Assembly: GCA_021734745.1 (NCBI GenBank)
Contig: JAIPIK010000001.1
Location: forward strand, 1-64,000
Direction: 5' to 3'
Source: Candidatus Altimarinota bacterium
GTDB taxonomy: Bacteria > Patescibacteriota > Minisyncoccia > Phycocordibacterales > UBA5272
DNA length: 64,000 bases
Below the pieces are notes generated by a model. The model had not been told where the DNA came from. It searched no databases and saw only the letters and a program-made list of their open reading frames with translations. Shown piece by piece: positions 8,123 to 16,180 of this stretch. Position 1 is the first letter of the stretch, and each line of letters begins with the position of its first letter. Position numbers and translations under genes: made by a program.

Positions 8123-9376
8123 TTATTTCTTTCTTCTTAGGAATGGTGGTAATGCCTCCCAATCATCATCTTCATCATCATCTTCAAACTTAAACACAGT
8201 TTTCTTTGTTGAAGCACTCTTCTTTCCATCTTCTTCAACTATTTTTGCTTCACCATCATCCATTTTAAGATCTATACGTTTTTCATCTCTTCTATCACCT
8301 TCTTTTACAGCTTCTTCAACAGTTTCTTTTTTTGGAAGGTGTGGTTCTGGTTTAAGGGCTTCACTCTCATATTTAGTTTCTATGCCGGAAGCTGTTGGTG
8401 AATTAATTCGTGTAGAAAATGCACTTGGGAATCCAGTAGCAATTACTGTAACTTTTATCTCATCCTTCTTTAGTGATGCGTCAGTTGCGATACCAAAAAT
8501 AATCTTCGCATCTTTATCTACTGATTCAGTAATAATTTTCGCAGCCTCTTGAACTTCAAGCATTCCTAAGTCCTCAGCACCATAAATTGCAAATAGAACA
8601 CCTTTTGCTCCGTGAATAGATACATCAAGAAGAGGGGAATTAACAGCGGCAGAAGCGGCCTCTTTTGCACGATTTTCACCAGCGCCATGACCAACCCCCA
8701 TAAGTGCAGTACCTGAATCTTTAAGAATTCTCTTGATATCAGCAAAGTCGAGGTTAATTGTTCCTGCGGTACGTATAATATTTGAAATACTTTCTACAGC
8801 TTGTTTCAAAACCTCATCACACATTTCGAAGGCTTGTTTAACTGATGTGTTTTTATCAATTACAGAAAGTAGTCTGTCGTTAGGAATAACAATAAGCGCA
8901 TCCACTTCTTTTTCCAACTCCTCTAGACCTTTATCAGCTAACTTCATGCGAGATGCACCTTCAAAGAAAAATGGTTTTGTGAAAACTCCAATTGTAAGGA
9001 TACCTTCATTCTTTGCGATAGCAGCAACAACAGGAGCAGCTCCTGTTCCTGTGCCTCCTCCCATACCTCCTGCTATGAATACCATGTCAGCACCTTTGAT
9101 TACATCCTGAACTTCTTCACGGGTTTCTTCTGCAGAACGCTTTCCAATTTCTGGGTCCATGCCAGCACCAAGTCCTTTTGTTAGGTTTTTACCAATATGA
9201 ATTTTTTTCTCAGCTAAGGAGTGATGAAGGTCTTGTACGTCAGTGTTCATCGCAATGAATTCTACTCCTTGAAGTTTGGAGTTAATCATGTGATTCAGTG
9301 CACCTTTTCCAGAGCCACCTATACCAATTACCTTGATACGTGCGAAGCTTTCGATTTCCGGATTTACTTTTGCCAT
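8123..9376 (-). CDS. ftsZ: cell division GTPase FtsZ
   Basis: 417 residues. The tubulin signature GGMGGGTGTGAAP is at ~103-115; the N-terminal IGIGGSGKGALNHM and the T7-loop region NLDFADIKRIL are conserved. After the GTPase/C-terminal domains (~to 325) comes a charged disordered linker rich in E, K and D, then the C-terminal peptide DDDWEALPPFLRRKK, the part that binds FtsA and other partners. It forms the Z-ring at midcell. It is last of the minus-strand cluster ybeY-ftsA-ftsZ. A TATAGT-like box lies ~30 bases before the ATG. Confidence 0.97.
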   Translation of the reverse strand: MAKVNPEIESFARIKVIGIGGSGKGALNHMINSKLQGVEFIAMNTDVQDLHHSLAEKKIHIGKNLTKGLGAGMDPEIGKRSAEETREEVQDVIKGADMVFIAGGMGGGTGTGAAPVVAAIAKNEGILTIGVFTKPFFFEGASRMKLADKGLEELEKEVDALIVIPNDRLLSVIDKNTSVKQAFEMCDEVLKQAVESISNIIRTAGTINLDFADIKRILKDSGTALMGVGHGAGENRAKEAASAAVNSPLLDVSIHGAKGVLFAIYGAEDLGMLEVQEAAKIITESVDKDAKIIFGIATDASLKKDEIKVTVIATGFPSAFSTRINSPTASGIETKYESEALKPEPHLPKKETVEEAVKEGDRRDEKRIDLKMDDGEAKIVEEDGKKSASTKKTVFKFEDDDEDDDWEALPPFLRRKK

Positions 9377-9478
9377 AGATGTATGATGGATTAGATTATT
9401 ATGTAGTAACTATACCAATTTGATAGATATTTTGCAAAGTTACATTTTTCTCACCATTTTCCAAAAAAGTATTATAAA

Positions 9479-10627
9479 TTAAGGCAAAAACTGAGTTATC
9501 ATTTTCTTGACACGTATAAAAAATGATGTTAAAAGCTCTTTGAGAACGTCGTTCTCTGTGTCTTGTGGTGCCAAAAATGTTAGACCGTAGCATCTAGCCC
9601 ATCCACCGTCACGTAAAGTATCGTGTGTAAGCTTTGCTAACTCATTAGAAATAATTTTTATAGGAAGCTTTAATTCATTTCGAAATACATATTCAAGACG
9701 CATAACTTGTGATGATGAACCACATACTACTATTCCTGCTGGTAAGAGTTCTTGTCTTTGTATTCTTGAAAATTCTTTTGTGATTTTTGTGCAGATGTCT
9801 TCTAGTCGTGCGTCAAGGATTTCTTCGAGACGTCTTTTCGAATGTGGTAAAGTTGAGCGTCCACATTTTATTTCCTCAGCATCTTCTAATGTGATTTTCA
9901 TTCCGAGGGCTATATCTTTCGTCATGTCGTTGCCACCAACGCCAAGCGTAGACACAAGCAATGGGACGTTATTTTCGTATACAAGTATAGAAGTAACTTC
10001 AGCTCCGATATTAATTAGTGCTACCCCAGCTATTTTTTGTTTTTTTGTAAGTAATGGAATACTTTCTGCAACTGGCCCAGCAACAATATCTGTCACACGG
10101 ATTTTTGCACTATCTAATGACTTCTTAAGCATATTCATGCACTGAAGGGGGTAAGTAATGAAAAGAGTTTTTACTTCGAGTTTGTTTCCACGGACACCAA
10201 TTATATTACCAGGGACATCACTACCGTCTAATCTGTATTTCATAGGTATTGTATGGACAATAGCCTTATTACGAATATCTGGAACACCTTTATGTGCTTC
10301 GTGTATTGCATTTTCAATATCCAAATCGGTGACTGAAGCGTCACCACGTGATACTTGTGTTTGGCCATTAACATGATTCGAAGATAGTCCAATCGCACCA
10401 AGAGAAATGAGGGTGTGTAGTGTATCATGCCCTGATTCAGCTTCAAGGGCGTCTACCGCATCCATAATTGCATTCGTAACTTCCTCACTATTTACAATAT
10501 TTCCACGCTCTATTCCATCTATTGCTTTTTTGTAAGTTGCTAGTACAACTGGGTGCCTTACATCTGTATCACGAACAGCACCAATTGCCCGCAAGCTACC
10601 GCTTCCGATATCAATCCCAACAATCAT
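9479..10627 (-). CDS. ftsA: cell division protein FtsA
   Basis: Actin-like ATPase (382 aa) that ties FtsZ filaments to the membrane. Phosphate-1 motif VGIDIGSGSLRAIG starts at residue 2; phosphate-2 is ALINIGAEVTSILVYE; the adenosine motif is GIVVCGSSSQ. The last ~18 residues (ELLTSFFIRVKKMITQFLP) form an amphipathic helix, the usual FtsA membrane-targeting tail. The frame is open to 10699 but that would run into ybeY; the ATG at 10627 places the ATPase motif correctly and leaves a 10-base gap. Separated from ftsZ by 102 bases. Confidence 0.95.
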   Translation of the reverse strand: MIVGIDIGSGSLRAIGAVRDTDVRHPVVLATYKKAIDGIERGNIVNSEEVTNAIMDAVDALEAESGHDTLHTLISLGAIGLSSNHVNGQTQVSRGDASVTDLDIENAIHEAHKGVPDIRNKAIVHTIPMKYRLDGSDVPGNIIGVRGNKLEVKTLFITYPLQCMNMLKKSLDSAKIRVTDIVAGPVAESIPLLTKKQKIAGVALINIGAEVTSILVYENNVPLLVSTLGVGGNDMTKDIALGMKITLEDAEEIKCGRSTLPHSKRRLEEILDARLEDICTKITKEFSRIQRQELLPAGIVVCGSSSQVMRLEYVFRNELKLPIKIISNELAKLTHDTLRDGGWARCYGLTFLAPQDTENDVLKELLTSFFIRVKKMITQFLP

Positions 10628-10637
10628 GTCTTTAATG

Positions 10638-11036
10638 TTACGTGCCACAATAAAATAGGTCGAGGTATTTGTCCTCCAACTTCTCCATTGTACTACCATG
10701 AGCCAATCCTTTCAAATGAAGTACTCCATGAATAACAAGTAGATGAAGGAATTTTTGATATGACATATCAAAATTTTTCGCGTCCTTACGAACTATTGAA
10801 AGTGGTATGTATATCTCGCCCTCATTTTTTGAAAGAGGGAATGATAATATATTAGTTGGATAATTTTTATCTCTGTACTCACTATTCCTTTCTTGTGACT
10901 CCTTCGGTGTACAAAAAACAATAGTTAAATCATAACTCTTCCCAAGTATCTTTTCTTTAATTTGCAAAAAGGGGAGATTTGGAATATCACCCTTCCTTCT
11001 TACTATTGTTAGATTTTTGTATTCTACGAGTGGCAT
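10638..11036 (-). CDS. ybeY: endoribonuclease YbeY
   Basis: 132 residues with the zinc-binding H-x3-H-x5-H signature in HGVLHLKGLAHG near the C-terminus. YbeY acts in 16S rRNA 3'-end maturation and ribosome quality control. The family is usually ~150 aa, so this is compact. First gene of the ybeY-ftsA-ftsZ series; the strong terminator at 11064 separates it from rpsU. Confidence 0.93.
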   Translation of the reverse strand: MPLVEYKNLTIVRRKGDIPNLPFLQIKEKILGKSYDLTIVFCTPKESQERNSEYRDKNYPTNILSFPLSKNEGEIYIPLSIVRKDAKNFDMSYQKFLHLLVIHGVLHLKGLAHGSTMEKLEDKYLDLFYCGT

Positions 11037-11042
11037 TATTTT

Positions 11043-11063
11043 TTACTGGTTACTAGTTTGTAG
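11043..11063 (+). repeat. heptamer units left of the rpsU terminator
   Basis: TTACTGG, TTACTAG, TTTGTAG in 7-bp register, ending where the terminator stem begins. Related reverse-complement units lie on the other side (11108-11128: ACCAGTA, ACTATAG, ACTAGTG). Confidence 0.6.
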
Positions 11064-11104
11064 TATAAATCCCGTGTTTGCCATTGGCAAACACGGGATT
11101 TATA
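11064..11104 (-). terminator. intrinsic terminator after rpsU
   Basis: Perfect 19-bp arms (11064-11082 and 11086-11104, loop ATT) between rpsU and ybeY on the minus strand. Confidence 0.85.
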
Positions 11105-11129
11105 TTTACCAGTAACTATAGACTAGTGT

Positions 11130-11378
11130 TTATCTTCGTCCTCTTTTACGCTCGATAACTTTACCCATTTTTTTTGCAATTTCATATTTTGCTAAGTTTC
11201 CTAGCTTTTTTAGTTTTGCGCGTTTTGATTTAAGTACAGAAAGTGGGCGAACATTGTAGCGAATACCACGAACACGTGGAAGAACGCCTGATTCTTGAAC
11301 ACGCTTCTGGAATCTACGAACAAGAGAAAGTGCGTTCTCGTTCGCGTTCTTCTTTACTTCTACGTTTGTATTTGACAT
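11130..11378 (-). CDS. rpsU: 30S ribosomal protein bS21
   Basis: 82 residues, strongly basic, with the bS21 pattern: an N-terminal ENALSLVRRFQKRVQESGVL segment and a basic C-terminal helix ending KVIERKRGRR. bS21 sits near the 3' end of 16S rRNA and takes part in initiation. Slightly longer than the 71-aa E. coli form. Many genes here lack Shine-Dalgarno sequences, so initiation in this organism may differ from E. coli. Confidence 0.9.
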   Translation of the reverse strand: MSNTNVEVKKNANENALSLVRRFQKRVQESGVLPRVRGIRYNVRPLSVLKSKRAKLKKLGNLAKYEIAKKMGKVIERKRGRR

Positions 11379-11421
11379 ATGTGGGACAATTCTAACACAA
11401 ATAATAAAAAAAACAAAGGGC

Positions 11422-12039
11422 TTATGAAAGGGTTTTATTTACCTCGTTAACTATTTCTTCCCAAGAATAAACTCTTTTTACGGTATCTGGGATAGTTTCA
11501 TTTTCATTCCACGGCTGATTAAGTAAAAGAGATGGGATTCCAGCAAGCGCTACACTAACTGCGTTGTGTACATTATCTTCGATAAAAATATCAATACCTT
11601 CGTGTAGGCAGACCTCTGCTTTAGTAATTGTTTTGTTTTTACCACCCACTGTCCCGACAAAATGTATTTTACTAAAAATTTTATCCCACGATTTAATTTC
11701 ATTAGTATAAAAATGCTGAAGTAATTTTTTGGTCACTTCTTCTGCTTCGGGTGGTCGGGCAGTTATAATAAAAAGCTCGTAATTTTTTGATAGTTTATGA
11801 ATTGCTTTCACCACTCCAGTCATCGGTTCCATTGAATGATGTTCTTCCGAGTTATAGAATTCTAGTATACGCTTATACGCTTCTTCCTTTGTGCATTTCC
11901 ATAAATCATGTAGATAATAAGTTGCGATGTTATCTTTAACGAGGTTTGTGCCATAACGAGAATTATGAAAAGGTTGTAGTCTCTCATTGCAAGAAAATAA
12001 CACATCATCAAAATCAATTCCAATACGCTTCTTTATCAT
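11422..12039 (-). CDS. HAD-superfamily 5'-nucleotidase-like phosphatase
   Basis: 205 residues with HAD motif I IGIDFDDVLFS (nucleophile Asp), motif II FIITARPPE and motif IV FIEDN. The short helical cap and the position of motif II resemble the 5'(3')-deoxyribonucleotidase (NT5C)/COG5663 group, so it probably dephosphorylates a nucleotide or small phosphoester. It starts 21 bases after hisS and is probably cotranscribed with it. Exact substrate unknown. Confidence 0.8.
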   Translation of the reverse strand: MIKKRIGIDFDDVLFSCNERLQPFHNSRYGTNLVKDNIATYYLHDLWKCTKEEAYKRILEFYNSEEHHSMEPMTGVVKAIHKLSKNYELFIITARPPEAEEVTKKLLQHFYTNEIKSWDKIFSKIHFVGTVGGKNKTITKAEVCLHEGIDIFIEDNVHNAVSVALAGIPSLLLNQPWNENETIPDTVKRVYSWEEIVNEVNKTLS

Positions 12040-12060
12040 AATACTCTTATTTTATCGTAC

Positions 12061-13371
12061 TTACTTTAAATGCTTAATGTAATCACTCAGCGCATCAATC
12101 TTTACTGTATCTTGTGAATGTATAGACATATTACGAACAATTACAGTGTTGTCCATCGCTTCCTTTTGTCCGAAAATAATACAGTATGGAATTTCCATTT
12201 TTTCTGCCTGTGCTAACTGTGCTGAGAGTGAGTCCTTAGATAATGTCTGATAAACAGGAATCTTATTCTTACGAAGTGTTTCCATAATGCAAAGACTTTT
12301 TAGTTTCGCCTCGAATCCTAATTGTATAAAATATACTTTCGGTTGCTTGATAATACGAGGGAGTAACTTTTTACATTCTGGGAACATCATAATACGCTCC
12401 ATTCCAAGGCCTGTACCAACAGATGGGATGTCTTTTTTACTACCCATCATCTTAGATAGATAATCATAGCGACCACCACCTGTGATAGTGATTTCTTTTT
12501 CTTTCCCATTTTCATCAGTGTCGATTTTTATAACTTCAAAGACTGTGCGACTGTAATAATCTAACCCTCGAACAAGTGAATTATTAATACGATATTGTAT
12601 TCCCATTTCTTCTAAATACTGAAGAACTTCTTTGAAGTGTGAACGAGCATCATTCGAAAGGAATGAAAGCGAAGAAGGGGCATTTTCTTTGAATGGCTGG
12701 CAACCTGGTTGCTTACAGTCAAGTAATCGTAATGGATTAGTCTTAATACGCTCATGGCAATCTTTACACAAGGTTTCGAGATGTTTTTTGTAATAATTTG
12801 TTAATTCTTTTATGAAAAGTGGTCTAGTTTCTTTGTCTCCCATTGAGTTAATGTCTACAATTAAATCTTTAAAACCGTACTCCTCAAGAATTGTTGTGAG
12901 TGTACGAATGACAAGTGCATCAGCAATAGACTTTGTAGTTCCAAGAATCTCAAGATTAAATTGTCTAAATTGACGAAGGCGTCCCTTTTGTGGATTCTCA
13001 TGACGAAACACTGGCCCGTACGAATAAAGCATTACTGGTTGAGGAAGAGTTTGCATGCCATGTTCTAGATATGCGCGCATAACTGATGCTGTATATTCAG
13101 GTCGAAGCGAAAGACGTTCGCCTCCTTTTGAGCGAAATGAATACATTTCTTTGTCGACAACATCGGTTCCTTCTCCAAGGGCAGATAAGAAAACCTCTTC
13201 ACGCTCTAATACTGGTGTTTCGATTGGTTTGAATCCATAATATAACGCAACTTCTTGTGCTTTCTCAAACAACCCCTGGTAGATGTAATATTGATCATCT
13301 AAGATGTCGTACATTCCTTTAAGTGACTGTGGAGTTTCTTTCTTTTCTTTTTTTTGCATGTTGTCGTTCAT
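12061..13371 (-). CDS. hisS: histidyl-tRNA synthetase
   Basis: Class II aminoacyl-tRNA synthetase of 436 residues. Motif 2 region YGPVFRHENPQKGRLRQF, the histidine-binding RGLDYYSRTVFEV, and motif 3 GTGLGMERI are present; the C-terminal ~90 residues are the anticodon-binding domain. It charges tRNA-His. A middle insertion has four cysteines (CKDCHERIK and LLDCKQPGCQPF), probably a zinc knuckle. It leads the hisS-HAD pair on the minus strand, downstream of a gap with a long inverted repeat. Confidence 0.96.
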   Translation of the reverse strand: MNDNMQKKEKKETPQSLKGMYDILDDQYYIYQGLFEKAQEVALYYGFKPIETPVLEREEVFLSALGEGTDVVDKEMYSFRSKGGERLSLRPEYTASVMRAYLEHGMQTLPQPVMLYSYGPVFRHENPQKGRLRQFRQFNLEILGTTKSIADALVIRTLTTILEEYGFKDLIVDINSMGDKETRPLFIKELTNYYKKHLETLCKDCHERIKTNPLRLLDCKQPGCQPFKENAPSSLSFLSNDARSHFKEVLQYLEEMGIQYRINNSLVRGLDYYSRTVFEVIKIDTDENGKEKEITITGGGRYDYLSKMMGSKKDIPSVGTGLGMERIMMFPECKKLLPRIIKQPKVYFIQLGFEAKLKSLCIMETLRKNKIPVYQTLSKDSLSAQLAQAEKMEIPYCIIFGQKEAMDNTVIVRNMSIHSQDTVKIDALSDYIKHLK

Positions 13372-13413
13372 ATGGTTGATTTTTAAAGAGAGAGGCGATT
13401 ATAAAAATTACCA

Positions 13414-13507
13414 CCCAGCCATTCTAGATTAGTAATTTTATTTCTTTGTAGTAATTTATGTGTCATGCTTTAATTTATATTATTATATCATTTATTGAAT
13501 GGCTGGG
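13414..13507. repeat. spaced inverted repeat upstream of hisS
   Basis: CCCAGCCATTC (13414-13424) and GAATGGCTGGG (13497-13507), 11-bp perfect arms around 72 very AT-rich bases that contain AGTAATTT twice. It could fold as a long hairpin or be a decayed miniature element. Confidence 0.5.
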
Positions 13508-13543
13508 TAAGAAAATTATAGTCATTTCATTTTTTAATTTTAC

Positions 13544-14272
13544 TTACTTAGTATACATATATTGTCCGGGTTCGTAAGCAGCTGACTTGAAAGGGTATAC
13601 CCTAAATAGTACTTGCCCTTTGATATTAGTCATATCTAGTGGCCCCCAATCACGACTATCATAGCTTTGGGCTCTGTTATCGCCCATCATAAAGTAGTGA
13701 TTTTCATCAAGTGTAATATCCGCATTTTTATTAAAATCTCTATAATTAACAAATGGTTCATCTAAAGTGAAGCCACTTGGGTTATCTTTGTTATAGATTG
13801 TGGTTATGCCATCCCTAACAATAACGTGTTCACCTGGAAGTCCTATAACTCGCTTGATAAGGTGTTTTCCTTCATATGGATTGTCGCTATTTTCGTAAAG
13901 TTTAAAAATCATAACGTCACCTCGTCTTGGTGGGTGAAGATAATATGAAAGTTTGTCCACAAGAAGAAACTCGGCATTGTGATACGTAGGAAGCATAGAA
14001 CCACCATCTACTATGAATGGTTGAATAATAAAACCTTGTACTAGTTTTACAACAATTATTATGCCGATAATCCAAAGTAGTAATGATGAAGGTTCTTCAT
14101 CTTCTTCTAATAGTTTTACTGTAATTAATCTATCTCTCCAAGACGGGAAAATAGTTGCGAGTATTAGCGTGATTATAAAAATAAAAAGAATACTAAAAAT
14201 AGCAATCGATACTGGATTTTGTGATATATCTGACAATGAAGAAAGTGTTACGCTCGTGATAGAAGAAAACAT
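13544..14272 (-). CDS. lepB: signal peptidase I
   Basis: Cleaves signal peptides of exported proteins at the outer face of the membrane. 242 residues with two membrane helices (~21-42 and ~64-83), catalytic Ser92 in GGSMLPT, catalytic Lys140 in KRVIGLPGE, and the box E motif MGDNRAQSYDSRDWG. The ATG at 14272 lies 9 bases after a minus-strand TATACT box. Probable clients in this window include the pilin-like proteins at 24-33 kb. Confidence 0.95.
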   Translation of the reverse strand: MFSSITSVTLSSLSDISQNPVSIAIFSILFIFIITLILATIFPSWRDRLITVKLLEEDEEPSSLLLWIIGIIIVVKLVQGFIIQPFIVDGGSMLPTYHNAEFLLVDKLSYYLHPPRRGDVMIFKLYENSDNPYEGKHLIKRVIGLPGEHVIVRDGITTIYNKDNPSGFTLDEPFVNYRDFNKNADITLDENHYFMMGDNRAQSYDSRDWGPLDMTNIKGQVLFRVYPFKSAAYEPGQYMYTK

Positions 14273-14313
14273 TGTGAGCTCAGTATATAGATTTGAAATG
14301 AGAGATGCAAGAA

Positions 14314-14413
14314 ATACAGCTCGTAGCTAGTGGCTTGTAGCTTATAGCTAAATGCAAATACATCTTGTTGTATTTTTTTATTAGCCACTGGCCGTCAGCT
14401 ATTAGCTATAAGC
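14314..14413 (+). repeat. two heptamer arrays flanking a hairpin
   Basis: Six units at 14314-14355 (ATACAGC, TCGTAGC, TAGTGGC, TTGTAGC, TTATAGC, TAAATGC), a hairpin (AAATACA...TGTATTT, ~14356-14375), then five units at 14379-14413 (TATTAGC, CACTGGC, CGTCAGC, TATTAGC, TATAAGC). All are in 7-bp register with consensus NATNAGC. The second array ends 9 bases before the pth -10 box. Confidence 0.85.
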
Positions 14414-14435
14414 TATTTATTGTATACTATGTTTC

Positions 14436-14966
14436 ATGACTTATACCATTGTTCCATTAGGTAATCCAGGAAGTAAGTATGCAAGAACAAGACATAATGT
14501 TGGTCGTGTTGCTATCGACATGATAAAAGATGAAATTGAAAAAATAGAGAACTGTGAGATTTTTATTCCTGAAACTTTTATGAATGAAAGTGGTAAAACA
14601 ATCAGCGAATATTTTAGATACCATGAGGGTCGGGAGCTTGTAATTATTTATGATGATAAAGATTTAGCATTTGGAAAGTTACGCATATCACACGATAGGG
14701 GAGATGGTGGGCACAATGGTGTTAAGAGTGTAATTGAAAGCTTGGGAACAAAAGAATTCATTCGTATACGTATTGGTATCGCACACAAAGACACAGATGG
14801 TAAAGAAATAAAGTCACTTCACGGTGAAGAAGTACAAGGATATGTAATGGGACAGATATCTGAAGACGAAATGGAATCTTTAAAAGGAATTAGTATGCAA
14901 TTGGTGGGGGCTATTAAAACAATTACAGAAGAAGGATATCAAAAGGCAATGGAGAGGTATAATTAA
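14436..14966 (+). CDS. pth: peptidyl-tRNA hydrolase
   Basis: Frees tRNA from stalled peptidyl-tRNA. 176 residues with LGNPGSKYARTRHNVGR (catalytic His), FMNESG, DDKDLAFGKLRI (catalytic Asp) and GGHNGVKSV, all in the normal order. TATACT at 14423-14428 ends 7 bases before the ATG, so the mRNA is probably leaderless. Compact compared with the ~190-aa E. coli enzyme because of a shortened segment after residue 40. Confidence 0.95.
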   Translation: MTYTIVPLGNPGSKYARTRHNVGRVAIDMIKDEIEKIENCEIFIPETFMNESGKTISEYFRYHEGRELVIIYDDKDLAFGKLRISHDRGDGGHNGVKSVIESLGTKEFIRIRIGIAHKDTDGKEIKSLHGEEVQGYVMGQISEDEMESLKGISMQLVGAIKTITEEGYQKAMERYN

Positions 14967-14974
14967 AATATATT

Positions 14975-15811
14975 ATGCCACCAATAATTACTCCACAATC
15001 AATCGAAAAGAATAATAAAGATGATGAATTAGAAAGTTTACTTACTCAATTACCAAAAGAATTACGAAGTAAATGGGAAGACAAAGCGTATAATCTTAAT
15101 GTTGATGAAGCGATTTTACTAATAAGAAAAGTTTTAAGTGATAGAGGTGTAGCTAAAGAAACAATGTTTACTGAAATTGGTAAGATAGAGGACCCAGTTC
15201 TTAAAGAAGAAGTTAGGGTTGCAGTAAAAACAGTGGAAGGGTCCTTTGGTAACCCAAGTCTTTTTGTAGGTAATGGTTCCGTAGCGGAAGTGTATGAAAT
15301 ACCAGAAGCGCCGCATGTTTGTGTTAAATATCTTGTTAACCCCTTGATGGCAAAGGAACATGGGAACAATTTCAGGGAGGAATCACAGTACTTGGATGAT
15401 ATGAATGGTTTTGTTGTCGACGGTATACGAGTGCCTAATTTACTTTTCTACCACACATCTGATTTCGGTACATGTTTTGGTATGGAAAAAATTAATGGGA
15501 AGTCCATTAATCTAATTGCTGAAAAACCGGAGTCAGTAGATTATTTAGATGTGATTAAAAGGCAGAATATGATGGAGGTAATTTCAAGAATGAGGAATTT
15601 TATTATGCGTATGCACAAGGAAAAAAAGATAGTACATAGGGATTTAACCGCGAGAAACATAATGGTTGATAAAAATGGGGACTGGTACGTTATCGATTTC
15701 GGAAAGGCTAAAAGAATTGAAATTGGAGATGATTCAACAGATTTATCAGAAAATTCTGATGCTTCAACTGTTGAGAATGCAATTAGAGGGTTGTTTGCAA
15801 AAATTTCTTGA
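14975..15811 (+). CDS. Bud32/RIO-like atypical protein kinase
   Basis: 278 residues. The first ~90 are helical and unrecognised; then a kinase core with P-loop GNGSVAEVYE (~99-108), ATP-binding Lys in VCVKYL, catalytic loop HRDLTARNIMV and metal-binding YVIDFGKAK. Only ~40 residues follow DFG, ending STVENAIRGLF, so the C-lobe is minimal as in Bud32 and RIO kinases and not as in Hanks-type kinases. It follows pth by 8 bases and is probably cotranscribed. A link to tRNA or ribosome maturation is possible, but the substrate is unknown. It ends in TGA. Confidence 0.8.
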   Translation: MPPIITPQSIEKNNKDDELESLLTQLPKELRSKWEDKAYNLNVDEAILLIRKVLSDRGVAKETMFTEIGKIEDPVLKEEVRVAVKTVEGSFGNPSLFVGNGSVAEVYEIPEAPHVCVKYLVNPLMAKEHGNNFREESQYLDDMNGFVVDGIRVPNLLFYHTSDFGTCFGMEKINGKSINLIAEKPESVDYLDVIKRQNMMEVISRMRNFIMRMHKEKKIVHRDLTARNIMVDKNGDWYVIDFGKAKRIEIGDDSTDLSENSDASTVENAIRGLFAKIS

Positions 15812-15836
15812 CATTTGTCACGATATGTTATATTAT
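15808..15836 (+). promoter_or_regulatory. consensus-like sigma70 promoter
   Basis: TTGACA (15808-15813), exactly 17 bp, TATTAT (15831-15836). The -35 overlaps the TGA stop of the kinase gene. Drives the small gene at 15867. Confidence 0.75.
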
Positions 15837-15866
15837 TAGTATAGGTCAACTTTTGAAAGCTATATC

Positions 15867-16058
15867 ATGAAAATTGCACAATATTTAATAGAGGCAGCTG
15901 AAAAGCTACTTCGCTATGAGGGAAATAAAAATCTTCCTCAGAAATTAGCAGATACTGAATTTTATTTGGCGAAAGCAGATGATGATTCAATAATGGCATT
16001 TGGTGTGATCAAGTTCGAGGAGGTTGAATATAGGATCGGAACAAAAAAATTAAGTTAA
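15867..16058 (+). CDS. small protein of unknown function
   Basis: 63 residues, not recognised. The first ~35 are helical and charged, with AEKLLRYEGNKNLPQ, then a beta-rich end. It has its own strong promoter and terminator, so it is probably a real and well-expressed gene. No Shine-Dalgarno. Confidence 0.65.
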   Translation: MKIAQYLIEAAEKLLRYEGNKNLPQKLADTEFYLAKADDDSIMAFGVIKFEEVEYRIGTKKLS

Positions 16059-16074
16059 TAATTTGTTTTAAGTG

Positions 16075-16099
16075 ACCCTCTACATTTTGTGTAGAGGGT
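16075..16099 (+). terminator. intrinsic terminator
   Basis: ACCCTCTACA (16075-16084), loop TTTTG, TGTAGAGGGT (16090-16099), then a T-run. Confidence 0.92.
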
Positions 16100-16125
16100 T
16101 TTTGTTTTAGTGTTAAAAGGTAAAA

Positions 16126-16156
16126 GAAAAAAGAGACACAGTGTGTCTCTTTTTTC
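16126..16156. terminator. intrinsic terminator of rpsA
   Basis: 14-bp arms 16126-16139 and 16143-16156 around loop AGT, with A-run and T-run. Bidirectional; main user is rpsA on the minus strand. Confidence 0.88.
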
Positions 16157-16180
16157 TTAGATACTTATTTTATCTAATAT

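Noticed and set aside
10628-10699. Longer FtsA start inside ybeY
   Set aside because: The actin-like ATPase motif should be near the N-terminus and the extension would overlap ybeY.
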